Shown here: in pieces, positions 41,952 through 51,954 of the stretch | Numbering within the stretch: the stretch's first letter is position 1 | How the letters are laid out: every line of letters starts with the position of its first letter | NCBI RefSeq assembly: GCF_025336525.1 | Contig: NZ_JAOCZP010000005.1 | Location: 1 to 64,000, forward strand | Direction of reading: 5' to 3' | From: Chelativorans salis | GTDB taxonomy: Bacteria > Pseudomonadota > Alphaproteobacteria > Rhizobiales > Rhizobiaceae | Length of the DNA stretch: 64,000 nucleotides | Made by a program: the position numbers and the translations under genes | Notes under the pieces: model-generated | The model's database searches: none | The model's input: the letters and a program-made list of their open reading frames with translations, nothing else | Told to the model about the DNA's origin: nothing

Positions 41952-42341
41952 AGGCTCTGTCAGTTCGATGAGCAACCCATCGGGATCGCGGCAGAAAGCA
42001 ACCTTCCCCACGATGTCGGGATTATAGGCGGGCCGCGGGGGCTCAACCATCTCCACCCCTGCCTCCTCGAGCTGGCGATAGGTCTCCTCGACGTCATCAA
42101 AGCTGAAGGTCAAGTGCCGTATGCCGGCGCGGCCCTCCGCCACATCCTCGGCGAGCAACGCGCCCGTCGCTGGGCTGACAAGCTCAAGCATGCTGTTGCC
42201 AGCGTGAAGAAATGCGATCTCGTTGCCGTAGAGTCCCAGCCGGCGGACAACGAGCTTCAACCCCAAGAGATCAACATAAAACGCCAGGCTCCGGTCGATG
42301 TTGCGCACCGTGATGCCGGCATGTTCAAAGCCTCTCAGCAC
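41949..42341 (-). CDS. VOC/glyoxalase-family protein
   Basis: The 130-aa product has the two betaalphabetabetabeta modules of the vicinal oxygen chelate fold: FEHAGITVRNIDRSLAFYVD and LLGLKLVVRRL in module 1, IRHLTFSFDDVEETYRQLEE and FCRDPDGLLIELTEP in module 2. The metal-type His and Glu positions are the H in HAGIT and the E in LIELTEP. It could be a lyase, isomerase or dioxygenase-like protein. Its 3' end abuts the transposase remnant, and it is cotranscribed downstream of the FCD-GntR gene. Confidence 0.82.
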   Translation of the reverse strand: MLRGFEHAGITVRNIDRSLAFYVDLLGLKLVVRRLGLYGNEIAFLHAGNSMLELVSPATGALLAEDVAEGRAGIRHLTFSFDDVEETYRQLEEAGVEMVEPPRPAYNPDIVGKVAFCRDPDGLLIELTEP

Positions 42342-42352
42342 GGAATGCCTCC

Positions 42353-43105
42353 CTACGTCGTATCTTCGTTATCCATGAAGCGGCCGCGTTCGTCTGCCTG
42401 CAGCAGCTCATTTATAATGTTTGTGATGTGGCGCGCCATTGCCTTGTGCGCGGCCTCAGGATTGCGCATCTTCAAAGCGGCGACGATGGCATGATGGTCG
42501 CCGATCCACATCGGCCGCACGCTTTCATCATGGATGTGCTCGTGAAGCCTCTTCCACATGCGCGAAGCGTCACGCTGCGCCCACAACGCTTCCACCATGG
42601 AGACGATGATGGCATTGCCAGTGATGTTGGCGATGGTCATGTGGAACTCGCGGTCGCCCTTCTCGCTCGACGGCACCGCGCCGGTGTCAGGCTGCATGCG
42701 CGAGATGCACTCCTCGAGTTCCATGATGTCGTAGTTTGTCGCCCGCTGTGCGGCGAGATAGGCGGCACCCGATTCGACAGCGAGCCGCGCCTCCAGAAGC
42801 TCGAAGGGGCCGGGTCCGATGTCGGTGTTGATGGCGTCGAAGCCGAGCTGGTTGGGCCGCGTCGGAAGCACGACAATGCCGGCCCGACCGCGCACCTCTA
42901 CAAGCCCGCGCATCTCCAGTGCGATGACGGCCTCGCGCACGACGGTGCGGCTCACCTGTAACTCTTCGGCAAGCTCGCGCTCGGAAGGCAGGTGCCACTC
43001 AGGTCTGCCAGCATTCTCTTCGATCATGCGTGCAATGCGGCGCGCGACAATTTGATAAAGCCGCTTGGACGTCAGTATGCGGGCCCTGCCTTCAGCCTTC
43101 TCCAA
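42353..43105 (-). CDS. FCD-domain GntR-family regulator
   Basis: The 250-aa product has the GntR HTH (YQIVARRIARMIEENAGRPE, ELAEELQVSRTVVREAVIAL, about 16-70) and an FCD domain with the His residues of the metal site (DREFHMTIANITGN and GDHHAIVAALKMR). The predicted start is TTG 43105 behind a GGAGA site; no ATG is available. It sits with two Gfo/Idh/MocA genes opposite a sugar ABC importer and probably regulates them through the GGTCAGACC-type sites at 45375-45531. Confidence 0.85.
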   Translation of the reverse strand: MEKAEGRARILTSKRLYQIVARRIARMIEENAGRPEWHLPSERELAEELQVSRTVVREAVIALEMRGLVEVRGRAGIVVLPTRPNQLGFDAINTDIGPGPFELLEARLAVESGAAYLAAQRATNYDIMELEECISRMQPDTGAVPSSEKGDREFHMTIANITGNAIIVSMVEALWAQRDASRMWKRLHEHIHDESVRPMWIGDHHAIVAALKMRNPEAAHKAMARHITNIINELLQADERGRFMDNEDTT

Positions 43106-43150
43106 CCCAGTCTCCGTTCTCCCCGAGGGTCGCGCCCTCGTCCGAGGATA

Positions 43151-44245
43151 CTACGCGCTCTTTGCGGCCGCCACCTCCGGTGCGGGTAACCAGGAGCTGT
43201 AGAGCGGATGCTCACGGTTGATCGGCAGCGGCGTGGGCCGGCCGGTACGCTCGGAGTGATAAGCCGCAGTCACCAATTCCAGCGAGTTGCGCGCGTCCTG
43301 CAACGTCACCGGCAGCTCCGTATCGTTGACGATCGCCTGGTGGAAAAGCTCGAACTGACGCGTGTAGCTGTCCTCCGTCGGGACGAAATCTGCCAGCGCC
43401 CGCTCGATTTGCTCCTGGTGCTCCGACGTCCCCGCCGTGAAGGTCCAAGGATCGCGCGCCATGGTATAGGGCTCGGTAATGCTTTCGGCCACCAGGTTTT
43501 CGAAGCAAAAGCGCAGGCGCGAGATCTCCTTGCGAGAGCCCAGCGTCATCGACAGGGCAGCGAGTGAACCATTCTTCATGCGCACAGCGAGTGCCATTGT
43601 GTCCTCGACCTCGATCTTGTTGAGAAGCGTCGCCCCATAGGCAAATACCTCGGCACATTCCCCATGCACGTAATTCAGCATGTCGTGTGCGTGAATGGCA
43701 TGGCCGAGCAGGCCGCCGCCAAGTTCCGTTGCCCATTTGCCGCGCCATGGCACCTCGTAATAGTCGGCGCCACGCCACCAGTGCGTCTCTATGGTGGTCA
43801 TGAACGGTTTACCCGTCAGCCCCTCCGCCATCAGGCGCTTGAGCTTCTGCAGCCCGGCGCCGTAGCGGTACTGGAAGATCGGCATGAGCTTGTGGTCGCT
43901 CTTCGCCAGAATCTCGGCCATCAAGTCCACCTCGGCGAGCGAGCCGAAAAGCGGCTTCTCACAGATCACGTGCTTGCCGGCCTCGATGCTGCGTCGTGTC
44001 AACTCGAAATGGTTGTAAGGCGGCGTGCAGATATCGATGACGTCTATGTCGTCGCGCGCAAAGAGCAAGTCGACGTCTTGGGTATATTCGGGGATGCCGA
44101 ACTGCTCGCAGACAGGCTTTGCGCGCTCGGCATCCAGCGAGCATAGCACAGGCACTTCAAAGAGATCCTTGTTCCAGCTATAGCCGGTCAGGTGGCGTTG
44201 GGCGATGCCGGCGCCGATCACCGCCACGCGCAGTTTATGGGTCAT
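43151..44245 (-). CDS. Gfo/Idh/MocA-family oxidoreductase A
   Basis: The 364-aa product opens LRVAVIGAGIAQRHLTGYSW (NAD motif GxGxxQ) and has the EKPLFG signature in GKHVICEKPLFGSLAE. A C-terminal substrate domain follows, with WWRGADYYEVPWRGKW and GGLLGHAIHAHDML; the HAIHAHD residues are typical of the active site. It oxidises or reduces a cyclic polyol or sugar. ATG 44245 starts the Rossmann strand. It overlaps the operon layout of a second, related oxidoreductase. Confidence 0.88.
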   Translation of the reverse strand: MTHKLRVAVIGAGIAQRHLTGYSWNKDLFEVPVLCSLDAERAKPVCEQFGIPEYTQDVDLLFARDDIDVIDICTPPYNHFELTRRSIEAGKHVICEKPLFGSLAEVDLMAEILAKSDHKLMPIFQYRYGAGLQKLKRLMAEGLTGKPFMTTIETHWWRGADYYEVPWRGKWATELGGGLLGHAIHAHDMLNYVHGECAEVFAYGATLLNKIEVEDTMALAVRMKNGSLAALSMTLGSRKEISRLRFCFENLVAESITEPYTMARDPWTFTAGTSEHQEQIERALADFVPTEDSYTRQFELFHQAIVNDTELPVTLQDARNSLELVTAAYHSERTGRPTPLPINREHPLYSSWLPAPEVAAAKSA

Positions 44246-44250
44246 GATCG

Positions 44251-45270
44251 TCAATCCTGTTGCTTGGGAGTGATGATGGCAGCTCTGGCCTGCGCATCGA
44301 GCGCCAGACGGCAGACCTCGAAGACGTGGCGCTGGCTCATCGCCGTCTCGGTACGGTCGCGCACGTCCCTGGCGAAGGCGTCGAAGTAGTCGAGCGGCTC
44401 GCGCGAACAGTCGATGTGGCGTATGCCCGAACCGTTCACCAGGAACAGGTGGTCCTTGCCCGGCCGCCCGGCGATGTCGATGTATTTCCTGAGCTCGATA
44501 TAGCCTTCGGTACCCAGGATGGTGAGCCGCCCGTCGCCCCAGGTGGGCAAGCCGTCGGGCGTGAACCAGTCGACGCGGATGTAGCCCGAGGCCTGCGCAC
44601 TGCGCAAAAGCACCTCGCCGAAATCCTGGAACTCGGCTGATTGCGGCGTGCCGAGATTACCGACCGAGCTTGCCACGACCTCGGCGCTGTCCGAGCCGGT
44701 GTAGAACAGGAACTGGTCGATCTGGTGCGAGGCGATGTCGTTGATGACGCCGCCAATGGCTTCCATCTCGAAGAACCAGCCCGGTCGTGTGGAGAGCGAT
44801 TTTCTGTGCGGCCCCACGCCGAGGGTCTGCACCACTTTCCCGACCGCCCCGTCGGCCACCATCTTGCCGGCTACCACGGCGGACGGCACGCAAAGCCGCT
44901 CGGAAAAGCAGACGGAGAAGATGCGACCCGTCCGCGCGACGGTTCTTTCTACCGCCTCGAGTTGCTCGAACGTGGTGACGCCCGGCTTGTCGACGATCAC
45001 GTCCTTACCAGCCTCCATGGCGCGGATCGCCAGCCCCGCCCGATCGCGCGGGATGGCGGCGGTGCAGATGACGTTGATCGAGGGGTCGGCAAGGATCGCC
45101 TCCCGGTCAAGCGCCTCCGCCTCCGGATAGGTCTTGCGGAAATTCTCCAATAGCGCCGGGACCGAGGTCTGCGTGCAGTAGCCCACGAACTCTGCGCCCG
45201 CTGCGGTGAGGCCGTTTACATGGTCGAATATATGCCCGTGGTCGATGCCCACGGCCGCAAACTTCAGCAT
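44251..45270 (-). CDS. Gfo/Idh/MocA-family oxidoreductase B
   Basis: The 339-aa product has a Rossmann start at MLKFAAVGIDHGHIFDHVNG, the VDKPGVTTFEQL signature (EKP becomes DKP) and substrate-domain motif GGVINDIASHQIDQFLFYTG. The first glycine motif is GIDHGH instead of GxGxxG, which may alter the cofactor use. ATG 45270 was chosen because it is the last Met before the strand. It works with oxidoreductase A on the imported sugar, probably as an inositol- or glucoside-type pair (inference). Confidence 0.85.
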   Translation of the reverse strand: MLKFAAVGIDHGHIFDHVNGLTAAGAEFVGYCTQTSVPALLENFRKTYPEAEALDREAILADPSINVICTAAIPRDRAGLAIRAMEAGKDVIVDKPGVTTFEQLEAVERTVARTGRIFSVCFSERLCVPSAVVAGKMVADGAVGKVVQTLGVGPHRKSLSTRPGWFFEMEAIGGVINDIASHQIDQFLFYTGSDSAEVVASSVGNLGTPQSAEFQDFGEVLLRSAQASGYIRVDWFTPDGLPTWGDGRLTILGTEGYIELRKYIDIAGRPGKDHLFLVNGSGIRHIDCSREPLDYFDAFARDVRDRTETAMSQRHVFEVCRLALDAQARAAIITPKQQD

Positions 45271-45374
45271 TCTTGCCGTTCCTTCTGCCAATCCTCGCCC
45301 ATTGGGAAGCCGAATTCGATACCGGTGCCCAGCCCCTCTTGCCCCTACCGCAGGAGCGCGGGACCACATTTCGG

Positions 45375-45531
45375 TCAGACCAGAACGGAAACTGGAAGAT
45401 ATGTCAAGTCCGGCACACGACATCCCTTATGTGAAAAGATACAGTTAAATCATAAGCTTCTAGAAAATAGGCGCCCATTCTCTTTGACTATTGACATTCT
45501 GACCAGACGAAACGAAGCTTCTCTGGTTAGA
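45375..45531. promoter_or_regulatory. Three copies of a TCTGACCAGA-type operator
   Basis: TCAGACCAGA (45375-45384), TCTGACCAGA (45498-45507) and TCTGGTTAGA (45522-45531) are near copies or reverse complements of one 10-bp half site with consensus TCTGRYCAGA. The last two form an inverted pair with a 14-nt spacer. They lie in the 334-bp divergent region between oxidoreductase B (start 45270) and the ABC receptor (45605). A TTGACA box (45491-45496) abuts the middle copy, so a bound repressor would block transcription. The GntR protein at 42353-43105 is the natural candidate. Confidence 0.6.
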
Positions 45532-45604
45532 CCAACGTCATTTTTCGGCTGGGACAGCCAGGCTGGTCGACAGGGCGGGCGACCGCCCTTAGAGGAGGAG
45601 AATC

Positions 45605-46873
45605 ATGAAGCTTACTGCTATTTTGTCGAACACCGCTTTCGGCCTGGTGATGACGGCGACGGCACACGCCCAGGAGGTCACGATATACTGCGACGATATC
45701 GGATTCGGCTGCAAGACGATGGCGCCCGTCGCCGAGCGGTTCAACGAGGAGCACCCGGGTAAGACGGTGAAGCTGGAGACGGTATCCTATCAGACCGTCG
45801 TCGAGGCGCTGCCCGTGCAGCTCGAGTCCGGTGAGGGACCGGACGCCGCCATCATCACCGACCTGGGCGGCCTCAGCCGCTATTATGTCGACCTCACGCC
45901 GTATGTGGACGCGGCGAACTTCGAGAAGGAATTCGGCCAGACGCTGCAATGGCTGCGCGGTACAGACGGAAAGAGCAAGGCCATCAACGGCATGCCGACT
46001 TCGCTCACCGTGAACGGCGCCTATGTGAACCTCACCCTATTCGAGCAGGCGGGAGTTTCCGTGCCTGAGGAGGGGGCAACCTGGGACGAGTGGGCCGAAG
46101 CCGCGCGCAAGGTGGCCGAGGCGACCAACACCGAGTTCCCGATGGAGATGGACCGCTCCGGTCACCGTTTCGCGAGCTTCGCCATTAGCCATGGCGCCGA
46201 ACTGGTCGATGAGGAAGGAAATCCCGTCGTCGATGACGGCCTGCACGCGGCTATCGACACGTTCGTCGAGTGGCACAAGAACGGCACCATGCCACTCGAT
46301 CTCTGGGGCGCGGTCGGCGGCTCGACGCACCGGGAGCTTTTCGAGGACTTCCTGAACGCGAATGTGGTGTTCTATTTCGGCGGCTCGTGGACGCTCAGCC
46401 GGATGGATACCGAGGTCGGCGACCTGTTCGAGTGGGCCGTGGTCGATACGCCCTGCGGCCCGTCCTCCTGCACGGCGATGCCCGGCGGCGGAGCGCTGGT
46501 GGGCTTCAAGCACACGCCGCACCCCGAACTCGTGGGCGAATATATCGACTATGTCGCGCAGCAGGAGAACTACAAGGAGATCATCGCCGCAGCGGTCGAG
46601 ATTCCCGCCGCCACATCGCTCATCGAGGAAGGCGTCGACTATCCCACCGCCTCCGAGCGGACCCAGGTAGCGCTCCGGACCTTCATGGACCAGATCCCGA
46701 AGATGGCGCCGGCCGCCTACCGTTTCCAGGGCTGGCGCTATCAGCGGGCCATGATGAACGCGCTGACGACGCGCATCAGCCAGGTCATTAATGACGAGCT
46801 GACCGTCGAGGCCGCGCTAGAGCGCATCAGGCAGGACGTGGAGCTTGCGATTCAGGCTGCGGAAGCCAAGTAG
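45605..46873 (+). CDS. ABC sugar transporter solute-binding protein (family 1)
   Basis: The 422-aa product has a signal peptide (MKLTAILSNTAFGLVMTATA, then HAQ) and a mature MalE/UgpB-like two-lobe domain: FNEEHPGKTVKLETVSYQTV, GEGPDAAIITDLGGLSRYYV and FGGSWTLSRMDTEVGDLFEW. It captures a sugar or sugar glycoside for the permeases downstream. Strong GGAGGAG ribosome-binding site. Expressed from the divergent promoter region. Confidence 0.9.
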   Translation: MKLTAILSNTAFGLVMTATAHAQEVTIYCDDIGFGCKTMAPVAERFNEEHPGKTVKLETVSYQTVVEALPVQLESGEGPDAAIITDLGGLSRYYVDLTPYVDAANFEKEFGQTLQWLRGTDGKSKAINGMPTSLTVNGAYVNLTLFEQAGVSVPEEGATWDEWAEAARKVAEATNTEFPMEMDRSGHRFASFAISHGAELVDEEGNPVVDDGLHAAIDTFVEWHKNGTMPLDLWGAVGGSTHRELFEDFLNANVVFYFGGSWTLSRMDTEVGDLFEWAVVDTPCGPSSCTAMPGGGALVGFKHTPHPELVGEYIDYVAQQENYKEIIAAAVEIPAATSLIEEGVDYPTASERTQVALRTFMDQIPKMAPAAYRFQGWRYQRAMMNALTTRISQVINDELTVEAALERIRQDVELAIQAAEAK

Positions 46874-46892
46874 CCGGCGCGCGGAGGGAGCC

Positions 46893-47891
46893 ATGCGCGC
46901 CGCAGCCACATTCTCGGGAGCCTTCACAGCCCTGGTCGCCCTGCCGGCCAGGGCGATCGAGCCGGTCATGCGCGGTGCGCAGAAGATCCTTGGCATCAAG
47001 CGGATGCCCTGGGTGTTCCTCTTCCCCAATTTGGCGGCCGTGCTGTTCTTCTCGCTTCTGCCGGTCTTCATCAACATCTTCTATTCGGCCACCGGCAGCG
47101 ACCGGCTTTACCCCGCGGACCGGCCCTATGTCGGCGCAGCGAATTACGAGACACTGTTCGAGTGCGGGAGCTATCTCGACCCCTCTACATGCTCCCGCGA
47201 CCTCTTCTGGCGCGCGCTGGGCAATACGCTGATCTTCGTGCCCGTACAGGTCGCGGCGATGATCGGGATCGCGCTCTTCACCGCCATCTGCCTCAACCGC
47301 GACATCCGCGGCCGGGGTTTCTTCCGCGGCATCTTCTTCTTCCCGGTCATGCTCTCACCGGTGGTAGTGGCGCTGACGTGGCAATGGATCCTGCAGCGAA
47401 ACGGTGCCCTCAACGGCCTGTTGACGGCGCTCGGTCTCACACCGGTGAACTGGTTGGTGTTCCCGAACTCCGCCTTCTTCTGGTCGGTCTTCGTGACCGT
47501 ATGGGCGCATATGGGCTTCTTCACAATCATCCTGCTGGCCGGCCTGCAGTCGATCCCGCGCGACGTCTATGAGGCGGCGAAGATGGATGCCGCAAATCCC
47601 TGGCGCGTCTTCACGCGCATCACGCTGCCCATGCTCAAGCCCACCTTGCTGGTGGTCTTCATCCTGTGCGTCATCCGCTCGGTGCAGACCTTCGATGAGC
47701 TTTACGTTCTGACAGGCGGCGGCCCAGGCTCGGCGACGATTTTGATCGTGCAGTATATCTACGAGATCGGCTTCGCCATCCAGCCGCGCAATTTCGGTCT
47801 GGCGGCTGCAGCCTCCCTGCTGCTCGGTGCCGTGCTGCTGGTCTTTACCCTGATCCAACTGCGGCTGGCGCGGGGGAAGAGCTATGACTGA
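46893..47891 (+). CDS. ABC sugar permease, MalF/UgpA-like
   Basis: The 332-aa product has six or so membrane spans and the EAA loop region YEAAKMDAANPWRVFTRITL near about 240, conserved in ABC permeases. The N-terminal part is cytosolic. FLFPNLAAVLFFSLLPVFIN starts the core. It overlaps the next permease by 8 nt, so both are made in stoichiometric amounts. Confidence 0.9.
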   Translation: MRAAATFSGAFTALVALPARAIEPVMRGAQKILGIKRMPWVFLFPNLAAVLFFSLLPVFINIFYSATGSDRLYPADRPYVGAANYETLFECGSYLDPSTCSRDLFWRALGNTLIFVPVQVAAMIGIALFTAICLNRDIRGRGFFRGIFFFPVMLSPVVVALTWQWILQRNGALNGLLTALGLTPVNWLVFPNSAFFWSVFVTVWAHMGFFTIILLAGLQSIPRDVYEAAKMDAANPWRVFTRITLPMLKPTLLVVFILCVIRSVQTFDELYVLTGGGPGSATILIVQYIYEIGFAIQPRNFGLAAAASLLLGAVLLVFTLIQLRLARGKSYD

Positions 47892-48972
47892 GCTTACCGC
47901 CCGCACCGCGCAAAGCTCCATCCTCCAGTTCCTCACCCGTCGCCGCGGCAGGGTGCGTGCGGATTGGACCGACTGGCTCACCTACGCCTACCTGTTTCTC
48001 GGCCTGGCAGTGATGTTCGCGCCGGTGCTCTGGGTCGTGCTTTCCTCCTTCAAGGCACCCGTCAACCTGGCCGAGTTTCCGCCCACCTTCCTGCCCTACG
48101 CGGCGGAGACGGTGACAGTGGAGGGTTTCGACGAGCCCCTGTCCCTTTACGAGGTCACCACCGAGGACGGCGAGACGCGGCAGCTGGCGCAAATCCGCCG
48201 TGTCGGGCTCAACGCCCAGATGATCGATCCGGCAAATCCCGGGGCCGGGCGGCTCGTCGTACCCGTGGCGGATGCCAAGCCCGTGCGAAGTATCTTCTTC
48301 ACCTGGCAGCATTACACGCGGCTCCTGTCTGCCTCGGGCTCGGATCTGTGGCTGTTCGTCTATAATTCGCTCTTCATCACCATCGTCGCCACGGCAATTA
48401 CGGTGATCATGAATTCCATGGCCGCCTTTGCGCTTTCGAAATACCGCTTCAAGGGCAACACACTCGCCCTCATCGCCATCCTAATGACGCTGATGATACC
48501 GCCGACCGTGGTGCTCGTGCCGATCTATCTGATCGTCGCCCAGTTGGGCCTCGTGGGCAATCTATGGGGCGTCATTCTGCCCACAGTCGCCACCCCCACC
48601 GGCGTCTTCCTCCTCAGGCAGTACATGCTCACCATCCCCGACGAACTGATCGAGGCGGCGCGCATGGACCATGCCAGCGAATGGCGCATCTACTGGCGCA
48701 TCATTCTGCCTCTCTCCGCGCCGGCGCTCGCGGTGGTGGCGATCTTCTCGATCCTGTCGCGCTGGAACGATTTCCTGCTGCCCCTGGTCGTGCTCAACCG
48801 GCGCGAGGTCTTCACGCTGCAACTGGCGCTCGCCTCGTTCCAGGACGAGAACCAGATTCATTACGACCAGCTCCTGGCGATGACGACGCTGACCGCCCTG
48901 CCGCTCGCCTTCGCCTTCATCTTCCTGCAGCGCTACATCGCCAGCGGCATCGCCTCGACCGGTATCAAGTGA
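47884..48972 (+). CDS. ABC sugar permease, MalG/UgpE-like
   Basis: The 362-aa product has the EAA motif IEAARMDHASEWRIYWRIIL (about 257-276) and spans around LTYAYLFLGLAVMFAPVLWV and LFVYNSLFITIVATAITVIM. It also has a large non-conserved segment of about 90 residues between spans 1 and 2 (about 60-145, PVNLAEFPPTFLPYAAETVT onward). That periplasmic loop is longer than in MalG and may touch the receptor. Confidence 0.88.
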   Translation: MTELTARTAQSSILQFLTRRRGRVRADWTDWLTYAYLFLGLAVMFAPVLWVVLSSFKAPVNLAEFPPTFLPYAAETVTVEGFDEPLSLYEVTTEDGETRQLAQIRRVGLNAQMIDPANPGAGRLVVPVADAKPVRSIFFTWQHYTRLLSASGSDLWLFVYNSLFITIVATAITVIMNSMAAFALSKYRFKGNTLALIAILMTLMIPPTVVLVPIYLIVAQLGLVGNLWGVILPTVATPTGVFLLRQYMLTIPDELIEAARMDHASEWRIYWRIILPLSAPALAVVAIFSILSRWNDFLLPLVVLNRREVFTLQLALASFQDENQIHYDQLLAMTTLTALPLAFAFIFLQRYIASGIASTGIK

Positions 48973-48992
48973 AATCGGACACGTAAATCGGA

Positions 48993-50081
<1,089 letters not shown>

Positions 50082-50153
50082 AAGAGTACAGCCTACGAGG
50101 AGCACGACCGCCTAGTGCTGCAGGGTGATGCGCGCTTCCATACGCTGCTGGAA

Positions 50154-50237
50154 CTAATCGATGACCACGGCGGCGATGACGACAAGGCCTTTGATCACGA
50201 TCTGCCAGAAGGATCCGACGCCCATCATCAGTCTGTC
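50154..50237 (-). pseudogene. Remnant of an RbsC-like sugar permease C-terminus
   Basis: A short minus frame reads LMMGVGSFWQIVIKGLVVIA followed by AVVID and TAG (stop at 50156-50154). This is the usual end of ribose-type ABC permeases. Only about 26 codons are left and nothing before or after matches, so a broken gene end was left here. Confidence 0.45.
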
Positions 50238-50378
50238 CGAAGAAGGGAGATTGAATGTCCTCTCGCGGGAGAACGAATTCCAGAGCCCCGGGGAGAGAAT
50301 CGATAACCGTGAGACGCTCAACCACCATATCGTTGCGGGGTGCACAGAAAAAAATCGAGCACGAAGGGAGGATTCAAC

Positions 50379-51392
50379 ATGCTAGCCGAAACTGCTTTCA
50401 TGAATCGCAGAGGCTTCTTGAAGATCGCTGGGAGCTTCGTTGCCGCATCGGCGGTAGGTGGCGCGACAGGCAAAGGTTTCGCAGCCAATTATCCCAGCAG
50501 GACCTTCGACGTCATCGTTCCCACCCGAGAGGGCGGAGGGGCGGATGGTCTCTCCCGCGCCTTCATCAATAGCTGGAAGGACAAGATCGGACAAAATTTC
50601 GAGCGTCAGTTCAGCCCTGGCGCGGCCGGGCAAGTGGGCTATGAACTGTACTTCAAGCAACGCGAAATGGACGGCAGCAATTTGCTTTTCGGCAATGTGA
50701 GCGCGGAGATGATCATGTACGCGCTGCAGAAGCCTGATTTCAAATTCCCCGAGGACATTTACTACTTCTGCGGGATCGATACCGACCCTTGCGGCATATG
50801 GGTTTCGGGCGAAAGCCCATTCACGTCGGTTGAAGAGGTTGTCGAGACGGCCATGAAACGGCCGGTGAGCATCGCCGTGAGCCGGTTGCCGCACCCGGGC
50901 ACGATCGGGCTTCTGGCCTTGGCCGAAGCGACAGGGGCGCAGTTCAACATCATTCCCTATGGCGGGGGCAATCCTCAGGTGGTGGCGGTGTTGAATGGGG
51001 AGGCCGAATGCGGCGGCGGTGGCACTGCAGGATATATCGAGGGGGCGCGTATCCTCGGGGTTTTCGACCGCGAAGAGTTCGTGCTGGCCGAGACCCGCGG
51101 TGACGTGCCGCTGATCAACGAAGTCTTTGGGACCGACATTCCCAGCCTTTACTCGACCCGCTCCTGGGCTGTCCACCGTAGCTGGGCCGATGCCAACCCG
51201 GACGACTACAAGGTGCTCCAGGATACCTCGGCGGCCGTATTCGACGATCCCAGGTTCAAGGAAGAGATCGTTCAGAGCGGGGTGACGCCTTGGGACGGCG
51301 TTCGTTTCCGCGATCAGTCCACTTGCATGGAACTTGCGCAGAGCATGGTCGAGCTGGCCACGAAATATGGAGATCAGCTGACTGCCGGTTAG
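50379..51392 (+). CDS. tctC: TTT tricarboxylate-type transporter solute-binding protein (TctC) with Tat signal
   Basis: The 337-aa product has a twin-arginine signal: NRRGFLKIAGSFVAASAVGG at residues 9-28, then an AANYPSR cleavage region. The mature part is a TctC/Bug-type receptor (PTREGGGADGLSRAFINSWK, QFSPGAAGQVGYELYFK, VSRLPHPGTIGLLALAEATG). TctC receptors usually carry Sec signals, so the Tat form suggests folding before export. It feeds TctB/TctA just downstream. ATG 50379 opens the signal region. Confidence 0.85.
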   Translation: MLAETAFMNRRGFLKIAGSFVAASAVGGATGKGFAANYPSRTFDVIVPTREGGGADGLSRAFINSWKDKIGQNFERQFSPGAAGQVGYELYFKQREMDGSNLLFGNVSAEMIMYALQKPDFKFPEDIYYFCGIDTDPCGIWVSGESPFTSVEEVVETAMKRPVSIAVSRLPHPGTIGLLALAEATGAQFNIIPYGGGNPQVVAVLNGEAECGGGGTAGYIEGARILGVFDREEFVLAETRGDVPLINEVFGTDIPSLYSTRSWAVHRSWADANPDDYKVLQDTSAAVFDDPRFKEEIVQSGVTPWDGVRFRDQSTCMELAQSMVELATKYGDQLTAG

Positions 51393-51420
51393 GTGGCCAG
51401 CTGATGGCCGAGAGCCAAAT

Positions 51421-51954
51421 ATGGACGACCACCTATCGCGCGAGACGAGCCCCGGCGCCCCTAAACGGGCGCTGGGTGCCGATCTGTTGATCCCTGCCGT
51501 CGCGGGGCTCTTCGCGCTTTACTTCTTTTGGGACACCTGGAACCTGAAGTGGGAAGCGCGCATCAACGGGATTCTCATCGGCGTTCCCCTTCTGGGCCTC
51601 ATCGTGCTCAAGATCGCCTCCATGGCGATCGCCATAACCGAAGGAAGGGCCTCGATGCGCCTCGGGTCCATCGCCGCCTGGACACCGGATCAGCGGCGAC
51701 GCCTCGTTCTCTTGGCTGTATTTGCCGGTTTCGCGATGCTGATCGGGTGGCTCGGCGTCACGCTGTCGCTGTTCCTGGCTCTGCTTGCCAGCCTCTGGAT
51801 TCTTGATGTTCGCAGCCCCGCCCTCCTGGTGCTACTTCCGGCCGGTACGGCTGCGCTGGTCTATGTTCTGTTCATTGCAGTCCTCGACAAGAGAATGCCC
51901 TACGGCCCGGTTGAAAACCTGCTTGCGCCTCTACTGGTCGGCGGAGGCATATGA
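51421..51954 (+). CDS. tctB: TTT transporter small membrane subunit (TctB)
   Basis: The 177-aa product has four hydrophobic segments (LLIPAVAGLFALYFFWDTWN; INGILIGVPLLGLIVLKIAS; LVLLAVFAGFAMLIGWLGVT; LLVLLPAGTAALVYVLFIAV) typical of TctB. It stabilises the TctA channel. Its stop overlaps the tctA start by 4 nt. Confidence 0.85.
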   Translation: MDDHLSRETSPGAPKRALGADLLIPAVAGLFALYFFWDTWNLKWEARINGILIGVPLLGLIVLKIASMAIAITEGRASMRLGSIAAWTPDQRRRLVLLAVFAGFAMLIGWLGVTLSLFLALLASLWILDVRSPALLVLLPAGTAALVYVLFIAVLDKRMPYGPVENLLAPLLVGGGI

